The notes beneath the pieces are model-generated. The model did not search any database, was not told the DNA's origin, and saw nothing but the letters and a program-made list of their open reading frames with translations. A stretch of 64,000 nucleotides of DNA, taken from assembly GCA_002335385.1 (NCBI GenBank), contig DCVK01000054.1, positions 31,408-95,407 on the forward strand, read 5' to 3'. The stretch is from Candidatus Aminicenantes bacterium UBA2190. GTDB lineage: Bacteria; Acidobacteriota; Aminicenantia; UBA2199. Both the position numbers and the translations under genes were made by a program. Of the stretch, positions 12,898 to 20,576 are shown one piece after another (within the stretch, counting starts at the first letter, position 1; each line of letters begins with the position of its first letter).

Positions 12898-13518
12898 ATG
12901 GCCGTCGACATCCAGCACATCCACCTGGAACACCCGCACCGCCGGCTGCTGCAGCATGCCGCGCGCGTTCTGGAGGGCGGCGGCCTGATCGTCTACCCGA
13001 CCGACACCATTTACGGGCTGGGCGCCGACCTGTTCAACAAGGGGGCCATGGAGCGCATCTTCAAGCTGAAGCAGGCCTCCAAGCACAAGCTGCTCAGCTT
13101 CATCTGCCCCGACCTGGCCGCCGTGGCCGATTGGGCCTGTCTGCCCACAAGCTCCTACCGCATCCTGCGCCGGGTCACGCCGGGCAAGTACACCTTCGTC
13201 CTGCGCGCCAGCAAGCAGGTGCCCAAGATCCTGCTGCAGAAGCGGCCGACGGTCGGGGTGCGCATCCCCGACTCGGCGGTGGCATTGGGCCTGGTCCGCG
13301 AGCTGGGCCGGCCGCTGCTCTCCACCTCGGTGCCCCAGGGCGCGGACGACTACTTCACCGACCCGCAGGAGATCGCCGCCAGCTTCCGCCACGACATCGA
13401 CCTGGTCCTTGACGCCGGGGTGCTGGCCAACGTGCCGTCCACGATCATCGACCTGAGCGGGCCGGAACCGGTCCTGCTGCGCGCCGGCGCCGGCGCTACC
13501 GAGCCCTTCGGCCTGTGA
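12898..13518 (+). CDS. yciO: YciO/Sua5-family protein (threonylcarbamoyl-AMP synthase-like)
   Basis: The 206-residue protein has the YrdC fold: IVYPTDTIYGLG near residue 30, a KQASKHK segment, TPGKYTFVL and the LSTS motif in RPLLSTSVPQG. Length and motif pattern match E. coli YciO more closely than TsaC, and there is no C-terminal Sua5 domain. Family members bind ATP, threonine and bicarbonate or act on threonylcarbamoyl-AMP for t6A tRNA modification; whether this copy makes t6A is uncertain. It begins 31 bases after nifJ and may be read from the same transcript. Confidence 0.85.
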   Translation: MAVDIQHIHLEHPHRRLLQHAARVLEGGGLIVYPTDTIYGLGADLFNKGAMERIFKLKQASKHKLLSFICPDLAAVADWACLPTSSYRILRRVTPGKYTFVLRASKQVPKILLQKRPTVGVRIPDSAVALGLVRELGRPLLSTSVPQGADDYFTDPQEIAASFRHDIDLVLDAGVLANVPSTIIDLSGPEPVLLRAGAGATEPFGL

Positions 13519-13537
13519 GCGGCGGCCGCGCGCCGGT

Positions 13538-13566
13538 TTGCATTTCGCCCGGCCGCGCGGTACAAT
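13538..13566 (+). promoter_or_regulatory. Promoter of pgsA
   Basis: TTGCAT, 17 bases, TACAAT. The -10 box ends 14 bases before the ATG at 13581, so the leader should be under 10 nt. The same two boxes occur, with the same spacer, before the gene that starts at 31560. Confidence 0.6.
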
Positions 13567-13580
13567 AGCCCGGGGTGCAT

Positions 13581-14120
13581 ATGACAAAGGCCAACATCAT
13601 CACCATCATCCGCATCATCATGGTCCCGTTCGTGCTGGTCATCCTGCTGACCGAAATGGAGAACAAGGAGTTCATCGCCTTTGCCGTGTTCGTCATCGCC
13701 GCGGTGACCGACTCCATCGACGGCTACGTCGCCCGCAAGTACAACCAGGTCAGCGACCTGGGCAAGTTCCTCGACCCCATGGCCGACAAGCTGCTGGTGG
13801 CGGCGGCGCTGATCGCGCTGGTCTACCTGCAGGAGGTGGCGACCTGGGTGGCGGCGATCATCATCCTGCGCGAGCTGTTCATCTCGGTCTTCCGCTTCTA
13901 TTACCTGGTCAATGACGCCTCTTTCTCGGCCTCGCTGCCGGCCAAGCTCAAGACCACGTTCCAGATCATCGCCCTGGCCATCCTGATCATCTACCGCAAG
14001 CTGCCGTTTGCGGACTACCTGCGGCTGCTGGGGGAGGCGACCCTCTATATCGCCGTGATCCTGACCGTCTACAGCGGTGCCGAGTACATCATCCGCCTCA
14101 GCCGCCCCGTCAAGAAATAG
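13581..14120 (+). CDS. pgsA: CDP-diacylglycerol-glycerol-3-phosphate 3-phosphatidyltransferase
   Basis: This polytopic CDP-alcohol phosphatidyltransferase (179 aa) makes phosphatidylglycerol phosphate. The family signature DGx2ARx8Gx3Dx3D is complete: DGYVARKY, then SDLGKFLDPMADK (about 46-70). N- and C-terminal membrane helices flank it. A GTG two codons upstream is possible, but the ATG at 13581 fits the promoter and spacing better. The next gene starts two bases after the stop. Confidence 0.93.
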   Translation: MTKANIITIIRIIMVPFVLVILLTEMENKEFIAFAVFVIAAVTDSIDGYVARKYNQVSDLGKFLDPMADKLLVAAALIALVYLQEVATWVAAIIILRELFISVFRFYYLVNDASFSASLPAKLKTTFQIIALAILIIYRKLPFADYLRLLGEATLYIAVILTVYSGAEYIIRLSRPVKK

Positions 14121-14122
14121 CC

Positions 14123-15076
14123 ATGCCCTACCCGAAATACCGGCCGCTGGACCGCAAGAAGATGAAGACCGTCTCCATCAAGGAGCGGCGCTCCCTGGTC
14201 CGCCTGCAGGATTTCCCCAAGCCCTGCCTGCCCGGCGCCGACTTCCGCCAGTTCCTCGACTCCCTGCCTCCCTACCTGGCCGCCCGCGACCTGCGCGAGC
14301 TGGTGGACCTGCTGGGGCAGGCCAGGAAGAAGAACCGGCCGATCATCTGGGCCATGGGCGCGCACGTGGTCAAGCTGGGCCTGGGGCCGCTGCTCATCGA
14401 CCTGATGCAGCGCGGCTGGGTCTCGGCCATCGCCAGCAACGGCGCCATGATGATCCACGACTTCGAGCTGGCCCTGGCCGGGCACACTTCCGAGGACGTC
14501 GACGGCAACCTGCTGCAGGGGACCTACGGCAACACCGAAGAGACCGGGCTCTTCCTGAACCTGGCCCTGAAGGACGGGCTGGCGCAGGGCATGGGTGCCG
14601 GCGAGTCGGTGGGACACTACCTGATCCAGGCCCAGTTTCCGCACCTGGAGGACAGCGTCCTGTTCAACGCCTACCGGCTGAACATCCCGGTCACCATCCA
14701 CCCGGCCATCGGCACCGACTTCATCCATTACCACCCCATGTTCTCCGGCGAGGTCACCGGCGCCCTGGCCGAACGCGACTTCCAGTTGCTGGCCTCCATC
14801 GTTTCCGAGCTGGGCGACGGCGGCGTCTTCCTCAACATCGGCTCGGCGGTCATCCTGCCCGAGGTGTTCCTCAAGGCCGTCTCCTTCTGTGCCGCCCAGG
14901 GGATCGTGCTGCAAAAGTTCCACACCGCCGTATTCGACTTCCAGCGCCACTACCGGCCGCAGGAGAATGTCTGCCGGCGGCCGACCGCCCGCGGCGGCAA
15001 GGGCTTCTATTTCGTCGGCCCGCACGAGATCCTGGTGCCGCTGCTGGCGGCCATGATCCTGAACCGCCATCCCTAG
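14123..15076 (+). CDS. Deoxyhypusine-synthase-like protein
   Basis: The protein (317 aa) resembles the deoxyhypusine synthase fold seen in bacterial proteins of unknown role. The segment SAIASNGAMMIHDFELALAG (about 107-126) matches the NAD-binding SNG/HD signature of the family, and GGKGFYFVGPHEI near the C-terminus keeps a lysine where the family places its catalytic one. Bacteria lack eIF5A, so such proteins usually act on another substrate, for example homospermidine formation or an unknown NAD-dependent reaction. It is tightly linked to pgsA (2 bases) and rarA (15 bases). The function is open; the family assignment is moderately secure. Confidence 0.6.
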   Translation: MPYPKYRPLDRKKMKTVSIKERRSLVRLQDFPKPCLPGADFRQFLDSLPPYLAARDLRELVDLLGQARKKNRPIIWAMGAHVVKLGLGPLLIDLMQRGWVSAIASNGAMMIHDFELALAGHTSEDVDGNLLQGTYGNTEETGLFLNLALKDGLAQGMGAGESVGHYLIQAQFPHLEDSVLFNAYRLNIPVTIHPAIGTDFIHYHPMFSGEVTGALAERDFQLLASIVSELGDGGVFLNIGSAVILPEVFLKAVSFCAAQGIVLQKFHTAVFDFQRHYRPQENVCRRPTARGGKGFYFVGPHEILVPLLAAMILNRHP

Positions 15077-15091
15077 GTCCGGCCGCGAGCC

Positions 15092-16396
15092 ATGGATCCG
15101 CGCAGCGACATTTTCCCCCTGGCCGACAGGCTGCGACCGCAGCGACTCTCCGAGTTCATCGGCCAGGAGCACCTGACCGGGCGGCAGAAGATCATCCAGG
15201 CCCTGATTCAGGGCCGGAACCTGGCCTCGATGATCTTCTGGGGGCCGCCGGGCACGGGCAAGACGACGCTGGCGCGCATCCTGGTGCGCGCGGCCGGCTG
15301 CCCTTCGACCGAGTTCTCGGCCACGGTCTCGGGCATCGCCGAGATCAAAAAGATGATGGCGGGCGCCAAGACGCCGCGCCTGGGAACGAAGCAGCCCCTG
15401 GCGCTGTTCGTCGACGAGATCCACCATTTCAACCGCAGCGTGCAGGACGCCTTCCTGCCGTACGTCGAGCGCGGCGACGTCATCCTGCTGGGGACGACCA
15501 CCGAGAACCCGGCCTACAAGATCAACCGCGCCCTGCTGTCGCGGCTGAAGATCCTGGAACTGTTCCCGCTCAATGACGAGGACCTGCGGCGCATCCTGGA
15601 AAAGGCCCTGGCCTTTATCCGCGAGCGTGCCCAGGCCGAGCTGCGCTTCACTCCCCAAGCCGAGGCGGTGATCATCGGCTACAGCAGCGGCGACGGGCGC
15701 CGTCTGCTCAACCTGGTGGAGATCGTTTTCCAGACGACCGAGCCGGGAAAGCCCGTAGACGAGGACGCGGTCCTCGCCATCATCCAGAACAAGGTCGCCG
15801 GCTACGACCGCACGGGCGACGACCGCTACCAGACCATATCGGCCCTGCACAAGAGCGTGCGCAACTCCGATGTCGACGCGGCGCTGTTCTGGCTGTACCG
15901 CATGCTGCAGGGGGGGGAGGACCCGCTCTACATCCTGCGGCGCCTGGTGCGCATGGCCGTGGAGGACATCGGCCTCGCCGATCCCGATGCGCTGCGCGTC
16001 TGCCTCGGTGCCAAGGAAGCCTACGAGTTCCTGGGCTCGCCCGAGGGCGACCTGTTCCTCACCGAGGCGGCCGTCTACCTGGCGCTGGCGCCCAAGAGCA
16101 ACGCCCTGTACATGGCCGACGGCAAGTTGAAAAAGCTGGCCGAAAAGTACAAGATGCTGCCCGTGCCGCTAGCAATCGTCAACCCCGACAACTTCATCGC
16201 CGCCGGCAAGGGGGCGGGCAGGGAATATGTATACGCCCACGACCTGCCCGAAAAGACCTCGCTGCTCCAGACCCTGCCCGCTGGCGTCAAGGAGAAGGAT
16301 TTCTACGAGCCCGGCTCCATGGGCTTTGAGAAGCACATCCGCGAGCGCATGGCCTATTGGAAGAAAATAAAAGAAGCAATGAAGAAGAAGATATGA
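15092..16396 (+). CDS. rarA: Replication-associated recombination protein A (AAA+ ATPase)
   Basis: This 434-residue clamp-loader-like ATPase (RarA/MgsA, WRNIP1 family) acts at stalled replication forks. The N-terminal RPQRLSEFIGQEHL, Walker A GPPGTGKTT (about 51-59), Walker B FVDEIHHFN (about 107), sensor TTTENPA and the C-terminal tetramerisation domain (LFWLYRMLQGGEDPLYILRR onward) are all present. Length is normal. The ATG follows a weak GCGAG site. The gene ends just before a block of inverted 7-nt repeats. Confidence 0.95.
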   Translation: MDPRSDIFPLADRLRPQRLSEFIGQEHLTGRQKIIQALIQGRNLASMIFWGPPGTGKTTLARILVRAAGCPSTEFSATVSGIAEIKKMMAGAKTPRLGTKQPLALFVDEIHHFNRSVQDAFLPYVERGDVILLGTTTENPAYKINRALLSRLKILELFPLNDEDLRRILEKALAFIRERAQAELRFTPQAEAVIIGYSSGDGRRLLNLVEIVFQTTEPGKPVDEDAVLAIIQNKVAGYDRTGDDRYQTISALHKSVRNSDVDAALFWLYRMLQGGEDPLYILRRLVRMAVEDIGLADPDALRVCLGAKEAYEFLGSPEGDLFLTEAAVYLALAPKSNALYMADGKLKKLAEKYKMLPVPLAIVNPDNFIAAGKGAGREYVYAHDLPEKTSLLQTLPAGVKEKDFYEPGSMGFEKHIRERMAYWKKIKEAMKKKI

Positions 16397-16402
16397 GTTC
16401 TC

Positions 16403-16537
16403 GGTCCACGGTTGACGGTAGACGGTTCACGGTAAGAATTAAAGGAAATAATCTGACAGATGATTACGGACCGAAGTGAGAGCATGAATTTCTTTTTTCA
16501 TTTCTTGCCGTTCACCGTAAACCGTACACCGTAAACC
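16403..16537. repeat. Inverted pair of ACGGT-type 7-nt repeat arrays
   Basis: At 16403-16434 four 7-nt units ending in ACGGT run head to tail. At 16508-16537 the complementary ACCGT-type units appear, so the two arrays can pair as a long imperfect hairpin. The 70 bases between them are AT-rich and hold no gene. It follows the rarA stop codon closely. Confidence 0.8.
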
Positions 16538-16549
16538 AAGCCCCTGATA

Positions 16550-16578
16550 TTGTTTTGCGTTCATTTATGTGGTAATTA
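16550..16578 (+). promoter_or_regulatory. Promoter giving a leaderless mRNA for the 16585 gene
   Basis: TTGTTT, 17 bases, TAATTA. Only six bases separate the -10 box from the ATG at 16585, so transcription should begin at or next to the start codon; there is no SD site. Confidence 0.5.
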
Positions 16579-16584
16579 CTGCAC

Positions 16585-16959
16585 ATGAACGTGCAACTGT
16601 TGCCGGCGGCGCTGGAGGACATCGCGGTCCTGCGCGCTTCCGGCTATCGCGGCGCGGGCTTCCTGCTGGGCACGGAGATCGGCCGTTCGATCCTGATCGA
16701 GCGGCTCCTGCCCCTGGATTTCGGCCGCGCGGGCGGCGACGCCGCCCATGCCGCCGCCTTCCGGCAATACGAAGGGCGGCTGCAGGGGGAGTTCTTCTGC
16801 CGCAAGCCGCCGGTCGCCCTGGAATGGTCCATCGGCGACCTGATCCTCGCCGTGGGCCTCAAGGAGATTCGGGCCTTCACTTGTGAATTCGATCCTTCCA
16901 GGAAGAAGGCGCACCTGGCGCCGCTTCTGGAAGAAGCAGGGGCAGAATGGCGGAATTGA
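16585..16959 (+). CDS. Small protein with degenerate JAB/MPN-like pattern
   Basis: The 124-residue product is not a member of any family I can name with certainty. GAGFLLGTEIG (about 23-33) followed by a hydrophobic strand and LLPLDF resembles the start of JAB/MPN domains. GEFFCRKPP (about 72-80) stands where an active enzyme would have the HxHP zinc site, so an inactive JAB-like fold is possible. It has no signal peptide. Its 3' end overlaps the AMMECR1 gene by 13 bases, so the two are probably expressed together. Confidence 0.6.
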   Translation: MNVQLLPAALEDIAVLRASGYRGAGFLLGTEIGRSILIERLLPLDFGRAGGDAAHAAAFRQYEGRLQGEFFCRKPPVALEWSIGDLILAVGLKEIRAFTCEFDPSRKKAHLAPLLEEAGAEWRN

Positions 16960-17546
16960 GCGGGACGGACAGGAAAGCGCTCCTGGCGCTGGCCCGGGAG
17001 ACCATCGGCAGGCAACTGGCTTCGGGAGAGCGCGGCGGCGAACCCGTCCCCCCAAGGGGACGGCGGCCTGACGACCCGCCAGCTCCGGCGCCGGTGTTCC
17101 TGGAGAAACGCGGCGTCTTCGTCACCCTGCACCGCGGCGGCGAACTGCGCGGCTGCATCGGCTACCCGCTGCCCGTGAAGCCGCTCTGGGAGGCCGTGCG
17201 CGAGATGGCCCTGGCCGCCGCCTTCGAGGATCCGCGCTTCCCCGCCGTCGGCAGCGAAGAACTGCCCGAACTCGACATCGAGATCTCGGTCCTGACCGTC
17301 CCGCGACCGGTGGCCGGCCCGATGGACGTGCGGGTCGGCGTCGACGGCATCATCGTCAGCAAGGGGCTGCATCGCGGCCTGCTGCTGCCCCAGGTGCCGC
17401 TCGAGCAGGGCTGGGACCTGGAGCAGTACATTTCCTGCGGCTGCCGCAAGGCGGGCCTGGACCCGGACGAATGGCAGCGGGGGGTGGGCATCGAAACCTT
17501 CCAGGCGGTCGTTTTCGGCGAAAAAAAACACGCGGAGGACGCATGA
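16947..17546 (+). CDS. AMMECR1-domain protein (AmmeMemoRadiSam system protein A)
   Basis: The protein (199 aa) contains the AMMECR1 fold with the invariant LRGCIGYPLP motif near residue 70 and the later LDIEISVLT, VGVDGIIVSKG and GLLLPQVP segments. The family often occurs with a Memo-like and a radical-SAM protein; neither partner is in this window. Here it sits between the JAB-like gene and yjbQ, with overlaps on both sides (13 bases before, 4 after). The biochemical role of the family is not settled; nucleic-acid or tRNA modification has been suggested. Confidence 0.85.
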   Translation: MAELSGTDRKALLALARETIGRQLASGERGGEPVPPRGRRPDDPPAPAPVFLEKRGVFVTLHRGGELRGCIGYPLPVKPLWEAVREMALAAAFEDPRFPAVGSEELPELDIEISVLTVPRPVAGPMDVRVGVDGIIVSKGLHRGLLLPQVPLEQGWDLEQYISCGCRKAGLDPDEWQRGVGIETFQAVVFGEKKHAEDA

Positions 17547-17947
17547 GCAGCTACCAGACCATCGAGTTGAAGAGCACGCAGAAGATCGAGTTCATCGATA
17601 TCATCGCCCCGGTGCGGGAGATGCTGCGCAACGGCAAGTGCGCCTCGGGCATCCTGCTGGTCTACACGCCGCACACCACCGCCGCCGTGACCATCAACGA
17701 AAACGCCGACCCGGACGTGCCGCATGACATCGGCGAGTTCCTCAAGCGCCTGGCGCCCAGGCAGGATTATTTCCGGCACGGCGAGGGCAACTCGCCGGCG
17801 CACATCATGTCCAGCCTGGTGGGCGCCTCGGAGACCCTGGTGGTGAACAACGGCGAGCTCATCCTCGGCTCCTGGCAGGGGATCTTCTTCTGCGAGTTCG
17901 ACGGCCCGCGCCAGCGCCGCGTCTTTCTGAAGTTCATCAGCGGCTGA
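17543..17947 (+). CDS. yjbQ: YjbQ-family protein (UPF0047, thiamine-phosphate synthase-like)
   Basis: The 134-residue product matches the UPF0047/YjbQ family in length. It has the HTTAAVTINENADPDV segment near residues 41-56, the HGEGNSPAHI metal-binding histidine region and the terminal GSWQGIFFCEFDGPR. The ATG at 17543 lies after CGGAGG and overlaps the AMMECR1 stop, so translation is coupled; longer upstream frames lack a ribosome site. Some family members show weak thiamine-phosphate synthase activity, but the physiological role is uncertain. Confidence 0.88.
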   Translation: MSSYQTIELKSTQKIEFIDIIAPVREMLRNGKCASGILLVYTPHTTAAVTINENADPDVPHDIGEFLKRLAPRQDYFRHGEGNSPAHIMSSLVGASETLVVNNGELILGSWQGIFFCEFDGPRQRRVFLKFISG

Positions 17948-17957
17948 TCCCCGGGCC

Positions 17958-18485
17958 ATGAACGAGCCAGCCGATCGCCCTGCCAGTCGGAATCGCCGCT
18001 GGCCGGTTTTTTTCCTCCTGGTCCCGGCGGCGGTCTCGGTGTTCCTGCACGCGACGAAATTTCTCCGTTCCCGGGAATGCGCGCAGCTTTCCCGAAAATA
18101 TCAACGGCTGCCCGTTGAGAAGCCGATCGCCAGCACCAAGGCCCGGCGCGCCCTCCACTATCAGATCGGTTATTTTCTCGCATATCCCGCGGCGGCCTCC
18201 TATGCCGCTGCCGACCTTGTTCGCCGTATGGATGACATTGCCCCGCCGCTGCAGCTGCTCGCCGTCCAGGTCGATCCTGGCCTCCACGACCTGAGCTTCG
18301 AACTGACCGTCGGGATCGCCCACGCCGGCCCGCGGTCGGCGCGTCGCCAGTTCGCCGCTTTCCTGCAAAGGCTCGGGAGCGTACCGGGGGTATTCCAGGC
18401 CGAGCCCTCCCCGGTGCCCCCCGCCCGCGGCGAGAGCGGCCTGCGCGTCTTCGTCGCCAGCGGTCGGGCGGAGCTGCAGCCATGA
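17958..18485 (+). CDS. Bitopic membrane protein, PilN-like (uncertain)
   Basis: A 175-residue protein with a basic N-terminus, one transmembrane helix (about 15-32) and a soluble, probably periplasmic, alpha/beta domain. Layout and size resemble the inner-membrane platform proteins PilN/GspL-C of type IV pili and type II secretion, and its partner gene has the matching PilO-like layout. There is no PilM, PilP or PilQ gene nearby, so the assignment rests on topology only. Its stop overlaps the start of the next gene (ATGA). Confidence 0.6.
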   Translation: MNEPADRPASRNRRWPVFFLLVPAAVSVFLHATKFLRSRECAQLSRKYQRLPVEKPIASTKARRALHYQIGYFLAYPAAASYAAADLVRRMDDIAPPLQLLAVQVDPGLHDLSFELTVGIAHAGPRSARRQFAAFLQRLGSVPGVFQAEPSPVPPARGESGLRVFVASGRAELQP

Positions 18486-19303
18486 AATGGTGGGGGCTGG
18501 CCCGCTTCCTGCTCCGCGCCCTGGCGGCGCTCGCCGTCCTGGCTGCCTTCGCCGTCCTGGACTGGCACCCGGTGATCAAGGACCTGGGTCTCCTGCGCCG
18601 TGAGAAAAATGATCTGGAGCGCAAGATCAGGATCTACGATGCCATGACCGCCGTGTTCCAGTTCCCCGACGCGAAGGAGAGATCCATCCTGGCCCAGAGC
18701 GAGTCCCTGCTGTTCCATTCCCTGCCTCAGGTAGCGAACGACGCTGCCTGGCTCGCCCTGGCCCGTTCCGACCTGCTGGGGCGGGAAAAGGGCCTGGCCG
18801 GCGCGATCACGCTCTTCAGCGACCGGGAGACGGCTGGCTGCAGCCGGCCGGGATCGGGCGACTGGCTGAAGCTCCAGGCGGCCAAGATCGGGGAATTCCT
18901 TGATCCGGCCGATCCCCGGCGGAATTATCCCTGGCGCGGCCTATTCCCGTCCATGCCTCCACTGGGCGGCCTGTTGGCCTGCCGGCCACTGGCCATCGCT
19001 CTGGAGGCGCCCCAGCCGGAGCTGCTGCGCTTCATCCATCACGTTTCCTGGGGCGAGACACGGCTGGAGATCGTCCGGCTGCACCTGGAGCCCGGCCTTC
19101 CCCTTTCCCGTGCCTGGCTGGTCTGCCGCGGCAACTACCGGGTGAAGGAATCATCCGCCTGGCGGGTCAAGGCGGGGGAGGACGGGGATCAGGAGGAGTT
19201 GCTCATCGACCCCGATTCGCCCCTGTTGTTGCAAAGGATCGGTCCGCTTCTCGCCCCGGGCATCAAGAAGAGAGAGCTGCCCCCCGTTGGCAGCCCCTGG
19301 TAA
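18482..19303 (+). CDS. Bitopic membrane protein, PilO-like (uncertain)
   Basis: This 273-residue product has a transmembrane helix at about 8-27, then a charged coiled-coil-like stretch (LLRREKNDLERKIRIYDAM) and a larger extracytoplasmic domain. The order membrane helix, coiled coil, ferredoxin-like domain is that of PilO. It is translationally coupled to the PilN-like gene before it, and dtd starts five bases after its stop. No sequence motif proves the role; a partner pair in an envelope machine is the simplest reading. Confidence 0.6.
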   Translation: MKWWGLARFLLRALAALAVLAAFAVLDWHPVIKDLGLLRREKNDLERKIRIYDAMTAVFQFPDAKERSILAQSESLLFHSLPQVANDAAWLALARSDLLGREKGLAGAITLFSDRETAGCSRPGSGDWLKLQAAKIGEFLDPADPRRNYPWRGLFPSMPPLGGLLACRPLAIALEAPQPELLRFIHHVSWGETRLEIVRLHLEPGLPLSRAWLVCRGNYRVKESSAWRVKAGEDGDQEELLIDPDSPLLLQRIGPLLAPGIKKRELPPVGSPW

Positions 19304-19308
19304 TCACC

Positions 19309-19812
19309 ATGCGCATCGTGGCCCAGAGGGTCTCCCAGGCGGGAGTCGCGATCGACGGCAGGGAGATCGCCCGCATCGGCCGGGGACTGCTCCTGCTGGT
19401 GGGCATTGAAAAGGGCGACGGCGAGGGGGATATCGCCTGCATGGCCGACAAGGTCCTGCACCTGCGCGTCTTCGCCGACGAAGCGGGGAAGATGAACCTC
19501 GATGTCCGGCAGGTGCGGGGCGGCGTCCTCTCGGTTTCGCAGTTCACCCTGGCGGCGCGCAACAAGAAGGGGCGGCGCCCGGACTTCACCCAGGCCGAGG
19601 AGCCCGGCCGGGCCCGGGAGCTCTATGAGCGCTTCAACTCGCTGCTGCGGGCCGTCGTCCCTCTCGCGGCAGGGGAATTCGGCGCCATGATGGAAGTGCG
19701 CTCGGTCAATGACGGGCCGGTGACCATCATCCTGGAAAGGACAGGAGACGAGCCCGGCTGTTTGCGGTCAGCGGCAGCAAAGGGAGGATCTATCGTGACG
19801 CGTAACGCGTGA
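19309..19812 (+). CDS. dtd: D-aminoacyl-tRNA deacylase
   Basis: The enzyme removes D-amino acids (and glycine) mischarged on tRNA. The two catalytic signatures are present: SQFTL at 77-81 and NDGPVT at 134-139 (the cross-subunit Gly-Pro motif). The family core is about 145-150 residues, while this frame runs to 167. The extra tail ends inside a GTGACGC-type 7-nt repeat array that provides the stop codon, so the array has apparently replaced or extended the original 3' end. Confidence 0.93.
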   Translation: MRIVAQRVSQAGVAIDGREIARIGRGLLLLVGIEKGDGEGDIACMADKVLHLRVFADEAGKMNLDVRQVRGGVLSVSQFTLAARNKKGRRPDFTQAEEPGRARELYERFNSLLRAVVPLAAGEFGAMMEVRSVNDGPVTIILERTGDEPGCLRSAAAKGGSIVTRNA

Positions 19813-20050
19813 CGCGTGACATGTGAAGAATTAAATTCCAAGCACCAAATTCCAAATCCCAAATAAACTCCAAATTCCAATGATCCAATGACCAAAACGA
19901 AGAAAAAGCCATTCCAAGGGGCTTTCGTTTTGGAAATTGGAATTTGGAGCTTGGAATTTGTTTGGAATTTGGTGCTTGGGATTTGGAATTTAAGTCTTCG
20001 TATTACCTTTTCTCTTTCCGTAAACCGTAAACCGTCTACCGTAAACCGAT
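19795..20050. repeat. Composite 7-nt repeat island with long hairpin (element copy 1)
   Basis: GTGACGC-type units (19795-19829) continue in the same 7-nt register into TCCAAAT-type units. The CCAAATT-family left arm (19831-19899) faces a near-complementary right arm (19923-19992), forming a hairpin with about 70-nt arms and a 23-nt loop. After the right arm come a linker reading AGTCTTCGTATTACC and an ACCGTAA-type array to about 20050. With the terminator-like hairpin that follows, it fills the whole 342-base gap between dtd and the minus-strand zinc-ribbon gene. Confidence 0.85.
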
Positions 20051-20079
20051 TCCATCTACTGGCAATGACAAAAGGCGGG

Positions 20080-20111
20080 CCCCCCCCATGTAGCGGGGGG
20101 GGTGTTTTGTT
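20080..20111 (+). terminator. C8/G8 hairpin, possible terminator
   Basis: Eight C (20080-20087) pair with eight G (20095-20102) around a 7-nt loop, followed on the plus strand by a T-rich run (TGTTTTGTT). It could end dtd transcripts; on the minus strand the T-run after the zinc-ribbon gene is weaker. Confidence 0.45.
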
Positions 20112-20154
20112 GGGTGGGAGATATGGTTATATTAAGGGGGGAGAGATGGAAAGG

Positions 20155-20400
20155 CTAACTGGCTTTGGCATTTTTATCGGCTTTTTCCACGGGCTTGCCG
20201 GATGCGCCGCTCTTGGCGCCCGCCTTCTTGTAGTCGGTGATATACCAGCCCGAACCCTTGAACTGGAATGAGCTCTGGGAGATGATCCTTTCGGCCCGGC
20301 CACGGCAGTGGATGCACTTGCGGAGCGGCGCCGCCGCAACGGACTGCAAGCACTCGAAAGTCTTACCGCATTTCGAGCATTTGTATTCGTAGATCGGCAT
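20155..20400 (-). CDS. FmdB-family zinc ribbon protein
   Basis: The 81-residue protein opens with MPIYEYKCSKCGKTFE and has a second CxxC (CIHC) near residue 28, the standard four-cysteine zinc ribbon of the FmdB regulatory-protein family. SSFQFKGSGWYITDY follows, then a low-complexity Lys/Ala tail. The start is placed at the conserved MPIYEY after a GGAGG site; an in-frame upstream ATG would add 14 atypical residues. The function of the family is poorly known; RNA or DNA binding has been proposed. Confidence 0.9.
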   Translation of the reverse strand: MPIYEYKCSKCGKTFECLQSVAAAPLRKCIHCRGRAERIISQSSFQFKGSGWYITDYKKAGAKSGASGKPVEKADKNAKAS

Positions 20401-20430
20401 GGCCAATTCCTCCACATAACGGGTATTTTT

Positions 20431-20459
20431 TTTATAACACAATCATGGCCGGCTGTCAA
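20431..20459 (-). promoter_or_regulatory. Promoter of the FmdB-like gene
   Basis: Minus-strand TTGACA, 17 bases, TATAAA, with a GGAGG site before the ATG. Confidence 0.6.
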
Positions 20460-20514
20460 TAAATAATCGCTGAAACCTTTCCCGGCTCCCGCGGCGTCTT
20501 ATCCACGAAAAGGA

Positions 20515-20544
20515 ATTGTAATTGATGGCGTTTTGTGCTATAAA
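20515..20544 (+). promoter_or_regulatory. Promoter of the bamA-lipid A operon
   Basis: TTGTAA, 18 bases, TATAAA, about 30 bases before the bamA ATG at 20577, with a GCGAGG site in between. Confidence 0.45.
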
Positions 20545-20576
20545 ATACCATTCAATTCGATTTTTGCGAGGTTTTT

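Noticed and set aside
19831..19992. Hairpin element as an insertion sequence
   Set aside because: There is no transposase or other coding frame in it; at most it is a non-autonomous element.
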